Source: Oceanicola sp. S124 (lineage in GTDB: Bacteria > Pseudomonadota > Alphaproteobacteria > Rhodobacterales > Rhodobacteraceae). Taken from it: a stretch of DNA of 47,267 nt. The stretch covers positions 1 to 47,267 of the forward strand of contig NZ_AFPM01000034.1 of NCBI RefSeq assembly GCF_000220565.1, read 5' to 3'. A program made the position numbers and the translations under genes. The notes under the pieces were generated by a model. It searched no databases. It was not told where the DNA came from and was given only the letters and a program-made list of their open reading frames with translations. Every line of letters starts with the position of its first letter. Within the stretch, counting starts at the first letter, position 1. Positions 16,972 to 26,060 of this stretch are shown here, one piece after another.

Positions 16972-17373
16972 ATGGACCCGAACCTGGTCGAAGATCCCTA
17001 TCCGCTGCAATCCCACCTGGGCTTCCGCATCGCCGAATGGCGCAAGGACTACGCGCGCTTCGAACTGCCGATGGAAGACTTCCTGATGAACCGCTACGGC
17101 ATCCTGCATGGCGGGGTGCATTCGCTGATGTGCGACACCGTAATGGGCTTTGCCGGCTGCTACACCGGGGATCCCGAGGCCCGCGCGCTGGCTATGACGC
17201 TGAATCTCAGCGTGAATTTCCTGGCGCAGACAAAGGGCAAGCTGCTGATCGCGGAAGGCTTCCGCACTGGCGGCGGGGCGAAGACCTTCTTCGCCGAGGC
17301 GAAGATCAGCGATGAGACAGGCGTTCTGGCCGCCACTGGCACCGGCGTGTTCCGGGTCCGGCAGGGGGGCTGA
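16972..17373 (+). CDS. PaaI-type hotdog thioesterase
   Basis: 133 residues, normal for PaaI-type thioesterases. NRYGILHGGVHSLMCDTVMG holds the HGG loop (46-48) and catalytic Asp55 of the family, and NLSVNFL is the usual central strand. It would free CoA from dead-end or excess acyl-CoA intermediates. Last gene of the nine-gene operon, 8 bp after the kinase gene. The ATG at 16972 was chosen because it starts the fold; longer in-frame extensions run into the kinase gene. Confidence 0.88.
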   Translation: MDPNLVEDPYPLQSHLGFRIAEWRKDYARFELPMEDFLMNRYGILHGGVHSLMCDTVMGFAGCYTGDPEARALAMTLNLSVNFLAQTKGKLLIAEGFRTGGGAKTFFAEAKISDETGVLAATGTGVFRVRQGG

Positions 17374-17374
17374 T

Positions 17375-17392
17375 TTCGGCCTCGCGGCCGAA
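17375..17392 (+). terminator. Hairpin directly after the nine-gene operon
   Basis: TTCGGCC and GGCCGAA arms around a TCGC loop start one base past the last stop codon. No T-run follows, but the repeat element just downstream (17401-17474) adds further strong hairpins. Confidence 0.5.
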
Positions 17393-17400
17393 GCCTCCGG

Positions 17401-17474
17401 CGGCAGTATTTTCAGCCATCGGATAGGGAAAATACCTCTTATATCTATCCGGTGGCCATAAATACTGCGGGGGA
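17401..17474. repeat. Palindromic intergenic repeat (copy 2)
   Basis: A left half at 17401-17426 (CGGCAGTATTTTCAGCCATC, then GGATAG) and an inverted right half at 17445-17474 flank an 18-bp AT-rich spacer. The spacer (GGAAAATACCTCTTATAT) resembles that of the copy at 47082. Small GC hairpins follow (GTCCGCC/GGCGGAC, 17475-17490). The 168-bp gap between 17373 and 17542 holds nothing else. Confidence 0.8.
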
Positions 17475-17541
17475 GTCCGCCTTGGCGGACGGGGGCAGAC
17501 CCCCCGTCTTCCTATCTTACTGTCGCCGTCCGGCGACGGTG

Positions 17542-18576
17542 TCAGAAAAGCGCCTCGGCCCGGAAGCCTTCGGGGATGGCGTCGGTTCCCTCCAGCACCA
17601 GCTCGGCCATGACCTGGCCGACCTTCGGCCCCATACCGAAACCGATCTTGAAGCCGCCGTTGGCGATGAAGTGCCCCGGCCGGCCCGGCCAGGCGCCCAG
17701 CATCGGCGCACGGCTGCGGGCGCGAGGGCGGAGCCCTGCCCATCTCTCGACCACCTCGGCATCCCGCAGCACCGGCACGGCGGCGCGGGCGGCGGCAATG
17801 ACCTCGTCAAGCTGCGCATCGGTGCCGAGACCGTCGAAGTCACGCTCGGAGGTCGAGCCGATGGCGACGGTGCCGTCGGCATGGGGCACCACGTGGACAC
17901 CGGCAGCAAAGATCTGCGGCACGGTGCCCGCATCATGGCGCAGCACGGCGGCCTGTCCCTTGACCGGCACGCCGATCTGGCGGCCTGCAAGGCGGCTCAT
18001 CTCCTCCAGACCGGCAGCGCCGGTGGCCCAGATGACGGCGCCCTCATCCGGAGCCTCAGGAACGATCTCGGCGCCCTTCACACGACAGGCGGCGGCCAGC
18101 GCCTCGCAGGCCTGGCGGGGGTGCATCCGGGCGGTCAGCGTGTCATGCACCAGCAGGCCCGTCGGGCTGGCGGGTTCCCAAGGCGCGCCGCTGGCGGCGA
18201 CCACCTGCCATGTGGCGCGCCCCTGCCAGAGCGCGGCCGCCGTGGCCTCACGGCCCCGCGCCAGTTCGACCGCGCGCTCATCCGCCAGCGGCTGCAGCCG
18301 CCCCGAGCGGGCGTAGCCGGGGGACAGGCCCGACACTTCGGCCACCTCGGCCCAGAAGCCTTCCGCCATCAGCAGGCTGTCCAGCTGGAAGGCCTTCTTG
18401 TCGTTCCAGGTCTCGGGCACATGCGGCGCCAGCGCGCCGACGACCCCGCCCGAGCTGCCGGCGCCGACGCCGAAGGGATCGACCACCCGCACCCGCGCGC
18501 CGCGCTGCAGGCAGGCCCAGGCGCAGCTCAGCCCGAAGATCCCCGCCCCGCGTATCGTCACCTCTGCGCTTGCCAT
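17542..18576 (-). CDS. FAD-dependent oxidoreductase, probable MnmC1-type domain protein
   Basis: 344 residues. D-amino-acid-oxidase-type flavoprotein: the Rossmann motif GAGIFGLS follows MASAEVTIR, and a late FAD-contacting stretch reads RARSRAPMLG then GGFKIGFGMGPKVG. In E. coli MnmC this kind of domain converts cmnm5(s2)U34 of tRNA to nm5(s2)U34, and the fused methyltransferase domain completes mnm5. Here the methyltransferase (MnmD) is encoded divergently only 49 bp away, so this gene is most likely the separate oxidoreductase half (inference). A glycine-oxidase-like role is the main alternative. Confidence 0.75.
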   Translation of the reverse strand: MASAEVTIRGAGIFGLSCAWACLQRGARVRVVDPFGVGAGSSGGVVGALAPHVPETWNDKKAFQLDSLLMAEGFWAEVAEVSGLSPGYARSGRLQPLADERAVELARGREATAAALWQGRATWQVVAASGAPWEPASPTGLLVHDTLTARMHPRQACEALAAACRVKGAEIVPEAPDEGAVIWATGAAGLEEMSRLAGRQIGVPVKGQAAVLRHDAGTVPQIFAAGVHVVPHADGTVAIGSTSERDFDGLGTDAQLDEVIAAARAAVPVLRDAEVVERWAGLRPRARSRAPMLGAWPGRPGHFIANGGFKIGFGMGPKVGQVMAELVLEGTDAIPEGFRAEALF

Positions 18577-18625
18577 TCCCGAGCCCTCACCTCATCTTCG
18601 CGCCGAACTCCTAGAGGATAAGACG

Positions 18626-19306
18626 ATGCAGGGCCAGCAGCCTGAAAAGTCGCAGCCTGAGCTTGCGTGGAAAGAGGGCGATGTCCCCGTCGCCACCCGC
18701 TTCGACGACCCCTATTTCAGCCTCGGCAACGGGCTGGCCGAGACGCATCACGTCTTCCTTGCGGGCAATGACCTGCCCGGGCGCTTCCGCGACGGCTTCC
18801 ACATCGCCGAGCTGGGGTTCGGCACCGGTCTGAACCTGCTGGCCGCCTGGAAGCTGTGGCGCGAGACCGGGCAGACCGGCACCCTGCAGTTCACCACCTT
18901 CGAGGCCTTCCCCATGGCGCCCGCCGACATGGCCCGCGCCCAGGCGGCCTTCCCCGAGATCGCCGAGGAAGCCGCGCTGATGGCCCCGCATCTCGGCGCC
19001 GACAGGTTCGACCTGCCCGGCCTCAGCTTCCGCATGATCACCGGGGATGCGCGCGAAACCCTGCCCGCATGGGCCGCACAGGCCGATGCCTGGTTCCTCG
19101 ACGGGTTCTCGCCCGCCAAGAACCCCGAACTCTGGGGGGAGGACCTGATGCAGTCCGTCCATGACCATACCGCCCCCGGCGGAACGGCGGCGACCTATAC
19201 GGCGGCGGGCCATGTGCGGCGCGGGCTGGAGGCCGCAGGCTTTGACGTGACCCGCGCGCCGGGGTACGGGCGCAAGAGACACATGACGCAGGCACGCCGC
19301 AGATGA
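18626..19306 (+). CDS. mnmD: tRNA nm5(s2)U34 methyltransferase MnmD
   Basis: 226 residues. Rossmann methyltransferase: ELGFGTGLNLL binds S-adenosylmethionine, WFLDGFSPAKNPELW and the C-terminal GYGRKRHMTQA are hallmarks of the MnmC methyltransferase domain. It makes the last methylation of mnm5(s2)U at the tRNA wobble position. The ATG at 18626 was chosen because LAWKEGDVPVATRFDDPYFS is the conserved N-terminus; upstream in-frame codons would run into the divergent gene. It overlaps the EamA gene by 4 bp. Confidence 0.92.
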   Translation: MQGQQPEKSQPELAWKEGDVPVATRFDDPYFSLGNGLAETHHVFLAGNDLPGRFRDGFHIAELGFGTGLNLLAAWKLWRETGQTGTLQFTTFEAFPMAPADMARAQAAFPEIAEEAALMAPHLGADRFDLPGLSFRMITGDARETLPAWAAQADAWFLDGFSPAKNPELWGEDLMQSVHDHTAPGGTAATYTAAGHVRRGLEAAGFDVTRAPGYGRKRHMTQARRR

Positions 19307-20169
19307 CCGAACAGAATACCCGGCGCGCCATCGCGCTGATGCTCTTCACCACCTTCATCTTCGCCTGCCAGGACGCGCTCTCGCGCCACCTGGCGGGGAC
19401 GTACAACGTCTGGATGGTGGTGATGATCCGCTACTGGTTCTTCGCCGCCTTCGTGCTGGTGATCGCCCGGCGCAATGCCGGCAGCATCCGCGCCGCCGCC
19501 AGGACCAGCCAGCCGCTGATCCAGAGCTTCCGCGGCGCCCTTCTGGCGCTTGAGGTCTGCGTCATGGTGCTGGGTTTCACCTACCTCGGCATCATCGAAA
19601 GCCAGGCGGTCTTCATCTGCTACCCGCTGATCATCGCCGCCCTCTCCGGCCCGGTGCTGGGCGAAAAGGTCGGCTGGCGCCGCTGGAGCGCCATCGGCGT
19701 CGGCTTCATCGGCGTCATGGTGATCCTGCAACCGGGCATCGGCGTCTTCGCCCCCGCCGCGACCCTGCCGCTGATCTCGGCGGTGATGTTCGCCGGCTAC
19801 GGGCTGGCCAACCGCTATGTCGCGCGCAAGGACAGCGCGGCGACCTCCTTCTTCTGGACCGGCACCGTCGGCGCGGCGGTGATGACCGTCATCGGCATCT
19901 GGTTCTGGGAGCCGATGATCGCCCCGGACTGGGCCTGGATGTCGCTGCTCTGCATGACCGGCGTGCTGGGCCACTTCACCCTGATCAAGGCCTACGAGCT
20001 GGCCGAGGCCTCGGCGGTGCAGCCCTTCGCCTACTTCCAGCTGGCCTTCGGCGCCATGGTCGCGATCCCCGTCTTCGGAGAGACCATCCGCCTCAACGTC
20101 GCGCTTGGTGCGGCGCTGATCATCGGCGCGGGCCTATTCACCTTCTGGCGAGAGCGGCATCAGCGTTGA
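19303..20169 (+). CDS. EamA/DMT-family transporter
   Basis: 288 residues, about ten hydrophobic helices in two EamA repeats, as in RhaT/YdcZ-type metabolite exporters. The segments GFTYLGIIESQAVFICYPL and ALSGPVLGEKVGWRRWSAIG are typical of the first repeat. The substrate is unknown. Translationally coupled to mnmD (ATGA), which is probably just operon packing. Its last 36 bp overlap the 3' end of the convergent slt gene. Confidence 0.85.
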   Translation: MTEQNTRRAIALMLFTTFIFACQDALSRHLAGTYNVWMVVMIRYWFFAAFVLVIARRNAGSIRAAARTSQPLIQSFRGALLALEVCVMVLGFTYLGIIESQAVFICYPLIIAALSGPVLGEKVGWRRWSAIGVGFIGVMVILQPGIGVFAPAATLPLISAVMFAGYGLANRYVARKDSAATSFFWTGTVGAAVMTVIGIWFWEPMIAPDWAWMSLLCMTGVLGHFTLIKAYELAEASAVQPFAYFQLAFGAMVAIPVFGETIRLNVALGAALIIGAGLFTFWRERHQR

Positions 20170-22128
20170 GCCGGCCAGCTCGGCGCTGAACGGCACCGGC
20201 AGCGGATCCCGGCCCAGCCGGGCGCGGTAGATCGGCAGGCTTTCGGCCACGCGCTGCACGTAGTTGCGGGTCTCGCGGTAGGGGATCGCCTCGATCCAGT
20301 CGACGATGTCGACCTCCGGGTCGCGGGGATCGCCGTTGCGCTCGATCCAGGCGCGGGCGCGATGCGGCCCGGCGTTGTAGCCCACCGACATCAGCACCAC
20401 ATTGCCCCGGAATTCCCCGGCCAGTTCGGCCAGGTAGGCCGAGCCGAGCGTCACGTTGTGCGGCCAGTCGCGGGTCAGCATCTCGGGCTCATGGTCGATA
20501 CCCAGCCCGGCGGCGACATTGACCGCCGTGCCCGGCATCAGCTGCATCAGCCCCGAGGCCCCGACATGAGAGCGCGCGGCAGGATCGAATTCGCTTTCAC
20601 GGCGGGCGATGGCCAGGGCCATCTCCTTGGCGATCGGCAGGGACATGTCGGCCATCGGGTGCAGCGGGAAATAGGCGCGCGGCAGGATCACGCTGCCCGA
20701 GGCAGCCAACTTGCCCATGCGCACGGCCAGGTGGGGGTGGCCGCCGGATTCCAGCAGCGCCGAGAGCTGGCGCTGGCCGGTCTCGTCCAGCCCCTCGGCA
20801 TAGTGCAGCAGGAACAGCTCGGCCAGGTAGGACTGGCCCGAGGCATCCAGCAGCATCGCCGCCTGGCGCAGCTCGGCGCTTTCCACCGGGGTGCCGCGCC
20901 ATGCCACCTGCGGGCCGGTCGCCCCCAGCCCCTCGTCGAAAGGCAGCCCGCCGCGTTCCGCCGAAAGCAGCCCGTAGAAGGTCGTCTGGTGCTCGGCCCC
21001 GGCGGCATAGGCGGCGCGGGCGCCCTCGGCATTGCCGAGCGCCTCTTGCGCGCGCCCGGCCCAGTACTGCGCGCGGGCCAGCGAGATCGGCGTCTCGACC
21101 CCCTCGGTCAGCCGCTGGAAATGGCCGAGCGCGACACGCGGCTGGTCCAGCTGGCGCAGGGCGATGTAGCCCGCCAGCCATTCCAGATCGGCAAAGTTGG
21201 CGCCCCCGCTCAGCTGGTGTTGGGCGGCAAGCTGATAGGCCAGTTTCGGATCGCCCTCCCACATCTCCTCGCGGGCCCAGAGGCGGCGTTCGGGCGCCCA
21301 GAGATCGCCCCGGCCGAGACCCTCGGGAAGCTCGCTCTGCTCCAGCAGGATCTTGCGGGCATCCGCATCGCGGTCGGCGTTCATCGCGGCTCTGAAGCGG
21401 GCGTAGGTCAGGGCGGCATCGCTGCGCAGCGTCTTCGGCAAGGCGCGAATCGCGGCATCGGCCTCGTCGTCCCCTGCGCGGGCAAGGCGGCGGGCTTCCG
21501 AGAGCTTGGCGGCATCGCCCGTCAGGCGGTCAGCCATGCGCTGCTGGTCGTCACTGGCGCCTTCCCAGAACATCGCCTCGGCGCGGGCGGCGTGATGCGG
21601 GGCCAGCAGGGCGGCGTGATCGGCCAGCAGGCGGGTTTCCAGAGACTCGGGCATGGGCATCTCGCGCCAGGCGCGGACAAGCTGCGTCTCGGCCTCGGTA
21701 CTGCGACCGGCGCCCGCCAGCGCCTGGGCATAGCGGACCGTGCCCTCGGGCGTGCCCGGCGCGCCGCCGTCGAAGAAGGCCAGAACCTGGGCGTCGCTGG
21801 CCTCGCGGAAGGCGTCTTCGCTCTGGCGGCGCAGCAGGGCCAGGCCGGGCCAGTCGGGATGGGCAGCCAGGAAGACCAGGACCTCGGTCGCACTGCCCCG
21901 TCCGGCGCGCAGGCGCTGCCATTCGATGATCTCGGGGCCGATGGCGCCGTCGCGCAGCGCGATGTCGCGCGCCCTGTCCCAGTCGCCCCGCGCCATGGCG
22001 CTGAAGGCCCAGGCCAGCGGCCGTGGCGCCATGCGCGACGGCCCCTCGGCCTGCACCGGAAGGGCCCGTGCCGAAAGGGTCATCGCCAGAAGAGCGGCGA
22101 AAACCGGCGTCAAACGTCGCGCTATCAC
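20134..22128 (-). CDS. slt: Soluble lytic murein transglycosylase (Slt70-like)
   Basis: 664 residues. It cleaves peptidoglycan in the periplasm. A long alpha-helical superhelix of TPR-like repeats is followed by the SLT domain: ARRESEFDP holds the catalytic glutamate (about residue 511), then [15 protein letters not shown] and [12 protein letters not shown]. The GTG at 22128 was chosen because it gives the signal peptide [21 protein letters not shown] ending VQA; longer in-frame starts would enter dapA. The 3' end overlaps the EamA gene by 36 bp, tail to tail. Confidence 0.88.
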   Translation of the reverse strand: MIARRLTPVFAALLAMTLSARALPVQAEGPSRMAPRPLAWAFSAMARGDWDRARDIALRDGAIGPEIIEWQRLRAGRGSATEVLVFLAAHPDWPGLALLRRQSEDAFREASDAQVLAFFDGGAPGTPEGTVRYAQALAGAGRSTEAETQLVRAWREMPMPESLETRLLADHAALLAPHHAARAEAMFWEGASDDQQRMADRLTGDAAKLSEARRLARAGDDEADAAIRALPKTLRSDAALTYARFRAAMNADRDADARKILLEQSELPEGLGRGDLWAPERRLWAREEMWEGDPKLAYQLAAQHQLSGGANFADLEWLAGYIALRQLDQPRVALGHFQRLTEGVETPISLARAQYWAGRAQEALGNAEGARAAYAAGAEHQTTFYGLLSAERGGLPFDEGLGATGPQVAWRGTPVESAELRQAAMLLDASGQSYLAELFLLHYAEGLDETGQRQLSALLESGGHPHLAVRMGKLAASGSVILPRAYFPLHPMADMSLPIAKEMALAIARRESEFDPAARSHVGASGLMQLMPGTAVNVAAGLGIDHEPEMLTRDWPHNVTLGSAYLAELAGEFRGNVVLMSVGYNAGPHRARAWIERNGDPRDPEVDIVDWIEAIPYRETRNYVQRVAESLPIYRARLGRDPLPVPFSAELAGSTLMPLSPEGE

Positions 22129-22157
22129 TTGTTTTGGCCCCGTTCCAAGGATATTCC
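22129..22157 (+). promoter_or_regulatory. Possible dapA promoter
   Basis: TTGTTT (22129-22134) and TATTCC (22152-22157) are 17 bp apart, about 115 bp before the dapA start codon, beginning right at the divergent slt start. Weak match at the -10 box. Confidence 0.3.
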
Positions 22158-22273
22158 GACCCAACGATAAAGCGCCGTGCCTGTCCCTCAACTCACATCT
22201 CGGACAGGACGGTTTCCCCCCCGGGTCCGCGCGGTTTTCCGCCGCCGCCCGCCACGATGAAAAGGAGCGTGTC

Positions 22274-23161
22274 ATGTTCAAGGGGTCCATTCCTGCCCTG
22301 GTCACGCCGTTCAAGGACGGCGAGCTGGATCTGGATACGCTGAAGAAACTCGTGGATTGGCACGTGGCGGAAGGCTCGAACGGGCTGGTGCCCGTCGGCA
22401 CGACCGGCGAGTCCCCCACCCTGTCCCTGCGCGAGCACGAGATCGTGGTGGAAGAGGTGGTCAAGTATGCCGCCGGCCGTATCCCGGTGATCGCCGGCGC
22501 CGGTGCCAACAACACCGCCGAGGGCATCCGCCTGATCAAGCACGCCGCCGAGGTGGGGGCCGATGCCGCGCTGGTGGTGACGCCCTATTACAACAAGCCG
22601 ACCCAGGCCGGGCTGATCGCCCATTACACGGCGATGCACGATGCGGCGGACCTGCCGATCGTGATCTACAACATCCCCGGTCGGTCCGTGGTCGACATGG
22701 TGCCAGAGACCATGGCAGTGCTGGCCGAGCTGCCGCGCATCGTCGGCGTCAAGGATGCCACCGGTCGCCTCGAGCGTGTCGCCTTCACCCGGATGCTCTG
22801 CGGCGCCGACTTCTGCCAGCTCTCGGGCGAGGATGCGACCGCGGTCGGCTTCAACGCCATGGGCGGCGTCGGCTGCATCTCGGTCACTGCCAACGTCGCG
22901 CCGAAGCTCTGCGCCCAGATGCAGGCCGCGACCCTGGCGGGCGACTATGCCAAGGCGCTGGAATACCAGGACCTGCTGCTGCCCCTGCACGAGGCGATCT
23001 TCCTCGAGCCCGGCCTCTGCGGTGCCAAGTTCGCCATGGCCGAGCTGGGCCTGTGCTCGGGCGAGGTCCGGCTGCCGCTGCTGGAGGTCTCGGACCCGGT
23101 GAAGGAAAAGATCCGCGCCGCGATGCGCCATGCCGGTCTCTACGAGGCCGCTGCCGCCTGA
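22274..23161 (+). CDS. dapA: 4-hydroxy-tetrahydrodipicolinate synthase
   Basis: 295 residues, normal DapA length. It condenses pyruvate with aspartate semialdehyde in lysine/diaminopimelate synthesis. GTTGESPTL (42-50), the Schiff-base Lys160 in VGVKDATG, Tyr132 in VIYNIPGR and TPYYNKP (103-109) are all present. AAAGGAG precedes the ATG at 22274; upstream in-frame codons read through the divergent slt start. A strong terminator follows. Confidence 0.95.
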   Translation: MFKGSIPALVTPFKDGELDLDTLKKLVDWHVAEGSNGLVPVGTTGESPTLSLREHEIVVEEVVKYAAGRIPVIAGAGANNTAEGIRLIKHAAEVGADAALVVTPYYNKPTQAGLIAHYTAMHDAADLPIVIYNIPGRSVVDMVPETMAVLAELPRIVGVKDATGRLERVAFTRMLCGADFCQLSGEDATAVGFNAMGGVGCISVTANVAPKLCAQMQAATLAGDYAKALEYQDLLLPLHEAIFLEPGLCGAKFAMAELGLCSGEVRLPLLEVSDPVKEKIRAAMRHAGLYEAAAA

Positions 23162-23186
23162 GCGGCTGCGCCGTCATGACAGATCG

Positions 23187-23212
23187 GGGCCGTCCTTCGG
23201 GGCGGCCCTTTT
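23187..23212 (+). terminator. Rho-independent terminator of dapA
   Basis: GGGCCGTCC and GGGCGGCCC pair over 9 bp (one G-T) around a TTCG tetraloop, followed by TTTT. 25 bp past the dapA stop codon. Confidence 0.85.
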
Positions 23213-23353
23213 CGTTTGACTGCGCGCCCAGGGGCCGGTGTCGCCATGAGTATTTTCCGCCTGGTGATGGGCAGGGGCGTGACGCCCGGCTTGTCCGCCT
23301 TTGTCTTTGCGGTGCGGGTGATTAGGTAGGAACAGTTCCACCGCGAGGCCCTC

Positions 23354-24172
23354 ATGATCCCCTTCCTGCTTGTCGTCCTGCTTCTTGTCGCGGCCTTCGC
23401 CAGCTGGAGCTTCGCCCGCCAGAAGGCCCGGGAGGCACGGCGCAGCGCAGGTCTGAGCGAGGAGGAGCGCGCCATCGTCGCGGCCGAGGTGCCCCTGTCA
23501 CGCGCCCTGCCCGAGCATCTGCGCGCCGGCTACGAGGCGCGGATCACCGACTTTCTCGACCAGGTGGATTTCGTCGGCTGCGACGGGCTGGAAGTGACCG
23601 AAGAGATGCGCCTGTCGATCGCCGCCCAGGCCTGCCTGCTGGTGGCCAATTCCGGCGCCTGGTACGACACGCTGCGCAGCGTGCTGGTCTATCCCGGCGC
23701 CTTCCGGTCCCGCCTGAAGGACCACAACGGCTACGTGGTGACGGAACATACCAGCGTGCGCACCGGCGAGAGCTGGTCACGCGGACCGGTGGTGCTGTCC
23801 TGGGAGGACACGCAGCGCGGCGCCGACCTGCCGCACGACGGGCACAACGTGGTGTTCCACGAGTTCGCGCATCAGCTGGACGACCTCTCGGGCTCGACCG
23901 ACGGGATGCCCGAGCTGGCCCCCGGGCAGGACCCGGACGCGTGGCGGCATGTCTTCGACGAGGCCTATGGGCAGCACCTCTACCGGGTCGAGAACCACCG
24001 TCAGACCCTCTTCGATCCCTATGGCGCCGAAGGCCCGCAGGAGTTCTTCGCCGTCGCCGTCGAGGCCTTCTTCGAGACGCCGCACCGCATTCGCGACCAT
24101 GCGCCCGAGGTCTATGCCCAACTCAGCCGGTTCTTCGCCCTCGATCCGGCCGAGTGGTCCCCGCCCCGGTAG
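23354..24172 (+). CDS. Zinc-dependent peptidase, MtfA/M90 family
   Basis: 272 residues. An N-terminal hydrophobic helix (3-17) anchors or exports the protein. The zinc motif HEFAH (169-173) is followed by QLDDLSG, and PQEFFAVAVEAFFE (about 228-241) supplies the third ligand Glu230, as in MtfA. In E. coli MtfA binds the repressor Mlc and shows peptidase activity; the role in this lineage is not known. It stands alone between the dapA terminator and the convergent VOC gene. Confidence 0.85.
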   Translation: MIPFLLVVLLLVAAFASWSFARQKAREARRSAGLSEEERAIVAAEVPLSRALPEHLRAGYEARITDFLDQVDFVGCDGLEVTEEMRLSIAAQACLLVANSGAWYDTLRSVLVYPGAFRSRLKDHNGYVVTEHTSVRTGESWSRGPVVLSWEDTQRGADLPHDGHNVVFHEFAHQLDDLSGSTDGMPELAPGQDPDAWRHVFDEAYGQHLYRVENHRQTLFDPYGAEGPQEFFAVAVEAFFETPHRIRDHAPEVYAQLSRFFALDPAEWSPPR

Positions 24173-24760
24173 TCACGACCTGTAGGGATCGGCCGGCGCG
24201 CGGCTGTCGGACAGCGTGCCGGTGCGCCGTTCGACGATAAGTTCGATCGCATCGGCCAGGTGCTCTTCGGCGATGTTGTAATCGCCCCGGGCGACGCGGA
24301 TCCTGTGCGCTTCCAGCAGCACCTCGGCATGGGTCGAGCCCTCGGGCGGGAAGAACTTGTAGCTGGCCAGCTCGATCAGCAGGCCGAGGGGATCCTTGAA
24401 GTAGATCGAGTCCATGAAGCCCCGGTCCTTGACGCCCGAGTGGTAGATGTCGCGCTCGTCCAGCCGCTTGACGGTCTGGGCGAAGGTGGCGGCCGAGACG
24501 TTGAAGGCGATGTGATGCACGCAGCCGGGATCCATCGGCGTGCGGTCATGCACGCGCTTGCGGTCCTCGTTGGTGAAGATGGTGATCAGCCGCCCGTCGC
24601 CGGGATCGAAGTAGAGATGCCCCTGGTTCGGGTCATCCAGGTTGGGCTGGTCGAAAATGAAGGGCATGCCCAGCACCCCTTCCCAGAAGTCGATGCTGGT
24701 CTGCCGGTCGGCGCCGGTGAGGGTGATATGATGCACCCCCTGCACCTGTAGTTTCCGCAT
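24173..24760 (-). CDS. VOC-family (glyoxalase/ring-cleavage dioxygenase-like) protein
   Basis: 195 residues with two beta-alpha-beta-beta-beta modules: VQGVHHITLTGADRQTSIDF and VHHIAFNVSAATFAQTVKRL, then DPLGLLIELASY. His in each module and the Glu in LIELASY are the usual metal ligands. It could be a dioxygenase, glyoxalase or isomerase; the substrate cannot be told from the motifs. The C-terminal 40 residues lie beyond the VOC fold. The ATG at 24760 has GGAGAGGA upstream; the longer frame lacks a ribosome site. Confidence 0.8.
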   Translation of the reverse strand: MRKLQVQGVHHITLTGADRQTSIDFWEGVLGMPFIFDQPNLDDPNQGHLYFDPGDGRLITIFTNEDRKRVHDRTPMDPGCVHHIAFNVSAATFAQTVKRLDERDIYHSGVKDRGFMDSIYFKDPLGLLIELASYKFFPPEGSTHAEVLLEAHRIRVARGDYNIAEEHLADAIELIVERRTGTLSDSRAPADPYRS

Positions 24761-24821
24761 TGCGTCCTCTCCTCCGCTGGTTGCGGGGATGGTCGGCCAG
24801 CGGGGCGCGCCGGTCAAGCAT

Positions 24822-24850
24822 CAGGGCTCCACAGAGACTGTGGAGCCCTG
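24822..24850 (-). terminator. Terminator of the aminotransferase gene
   Basis: CAGGGCTCCACA and TGTGGAGCCCTG are exact 12-bp arms around a 5-nt loop, 6 bp past the aminotransferase stop. No clear T-run, but the stem is long and GC-rich. Confidence 0.7.
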
Positions 24851-24856
24851 CAGAGA

Positions 24857-26041
24857 TCAAACGCCCGCGTCGACGATGGCCCGGGCCAGCACCGGCACGG
24901 TCTGGGTGTTCAGGCCCGCGATGTTCATCCGCGAGTCGCCGACCATATAGATGCCGCTGTCGGCGCGCATCTTCTCGACCAGCTCGGGCGTGGTGCCGAG
25001 GCGAGAGAACATGCCGCGGTGCTCGGCCAGGAAGGCGAAGCGGTCCGAGTTGGTCAGGCGTGCCAGCTCGCCGGCCAGTTGCTTGCGCAGCTCCAGCATG
25101 CCCAGGCGGACCTCTTCCAGCTCGGCGGCCCAGTCGGCGCGCAGGGCGGGATCACCGAGGATCGTCGCCACGACGCGGGCGCCATGGTCCGGCGGGAACG
25201 AGTAGTTCTGACGGTTCAGGAAGTTCAGCGTGCCCTGTGCCACCTTGGTCTTTGCCGCATCGGCAGAGACCGCCATCAAGAGGCCGGTGCGCTCGCGGTA
25301 GATGCCGAAGTTCTTCGAGCAGGAGGCCGCGATCAGGCATTCCGGCACCGAAGAGGCAACCAGGCGGGTGCCCGCCGCGTCCTCGTCCAGCCCGTCGCCG
25401 AAGCCTTGGTAGGCAATGTCGATCATCGGCATGGCGCCGGCCTTGTTCAGGCAATCGACGACCTCTTGCCATTGCTCCATGGTCAGGTTTGCGCCGGTCG
25501 GGTTGTGGCAGCAGCCATGCAGCAGGACGACATCGCCGGCCTTCAGCTGGCCAAGGTCTTCCAGCATCCCGGCGAAGTTCACGCCGCCGGTTGCACTGTC
25601 GAAGTAACGATAGGACACCACGGGCATGTCCATGAACTTCAGGATAGACAGGTGGTTCGGCCAGGTCGGATCGCTGACGAAGATACGCGCCTCGGGGTTG
25701 GCAAGGCGGATCATCTCGAAGGCCTGGCGCACGGCGCCGGTGCCGCCCGGCGTGGCGGCGGCGGCCACCTGGCCGCGCGCGACCGCATCGCCCAGCACCA
25801 GCGAGACCATGCCGTCGGCGAAGGCCGGATCACCGGCCAGGCCGGTGTAGGACTTGGTCGACTGTTCTTCCCAGATCTTCTTCTCGGCGGCCTTCACGGC
25901 GCGCATGACCGGGGTCACGCCCTCGGCGTTCTTGTAGACGCCCACGCCCAGGTCGATCTTCTCGGCCCGGGGATCGGCCTTGTAGAACTCCATCAGCTGG
26001 AGGATCTTGTCGGCGGGTTGTTCCTTGAGGTTCTCGAACAT
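24857..26041 (-). CDS. Aromatic/aspartate aminotransferase (class I, TyrB/AspC-like)
   Basis: 394 residues, normal for the AspC/TyrB group. PLP lysine Lys243 is in SCSKNFGIYRERTG, with Asp208 and Tyr211 in IDIAYQGFGDGLDED and the CHNPTGANLT segment before. It moves the amino group between aspartate or aromatic amino acids and 2-oxoglutarate. The start at 26041 follows GGGAAAGTGAGAG. The upstream 15-bp repeat array belongs to the end of the sulfurtransferase gene and runs to within a few bases of this start. Confidence 0.92.
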   Translation of the reverse strand: MFENLKEQPADKILQLMEFYKADPRAEKIDLGVGVYKNAEGVTPVMRAVKAAEKKIWEEQSTKSYTGLAGDPAFADGMVSLVLGDAVARGQVAAAATPGGTGAVRQAFEMIRLANPEARIFVSDPTWPNHLSILKFMDMPVVSYRYFDSATGGVNFAGMLEDLGQLKAGDVVLLHGCCHNPTGANLTMEQWQEVVDCLNKAGAMPMIDIAYQGFGDGLDEDAAGTRLVASSVPECLIAASCSKNFGIYRERTGLLMAVSADAAKTKVAQGTLNFLNRQNYSFPPDHGARVVATILGDPALRADWAAELEEVRLGMLELRKQLAGELARLTNSDRFAFLAEHRGMFSRLGTTPELVEKMRADSGIYMVGDSRMNIAGLNTQTVPVLARAIVDAGV

Positions 26042-26060
26042 TCTCTCACTTTCCCTTGTT

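Noticed and set aside
22129-22539. N-terminal extension of the lytic transglycosylase from 22539
   Set aside because: It would run antisense through the start of dapA and destroy the signal peptide; the GTG at 22128 gives a proper one.
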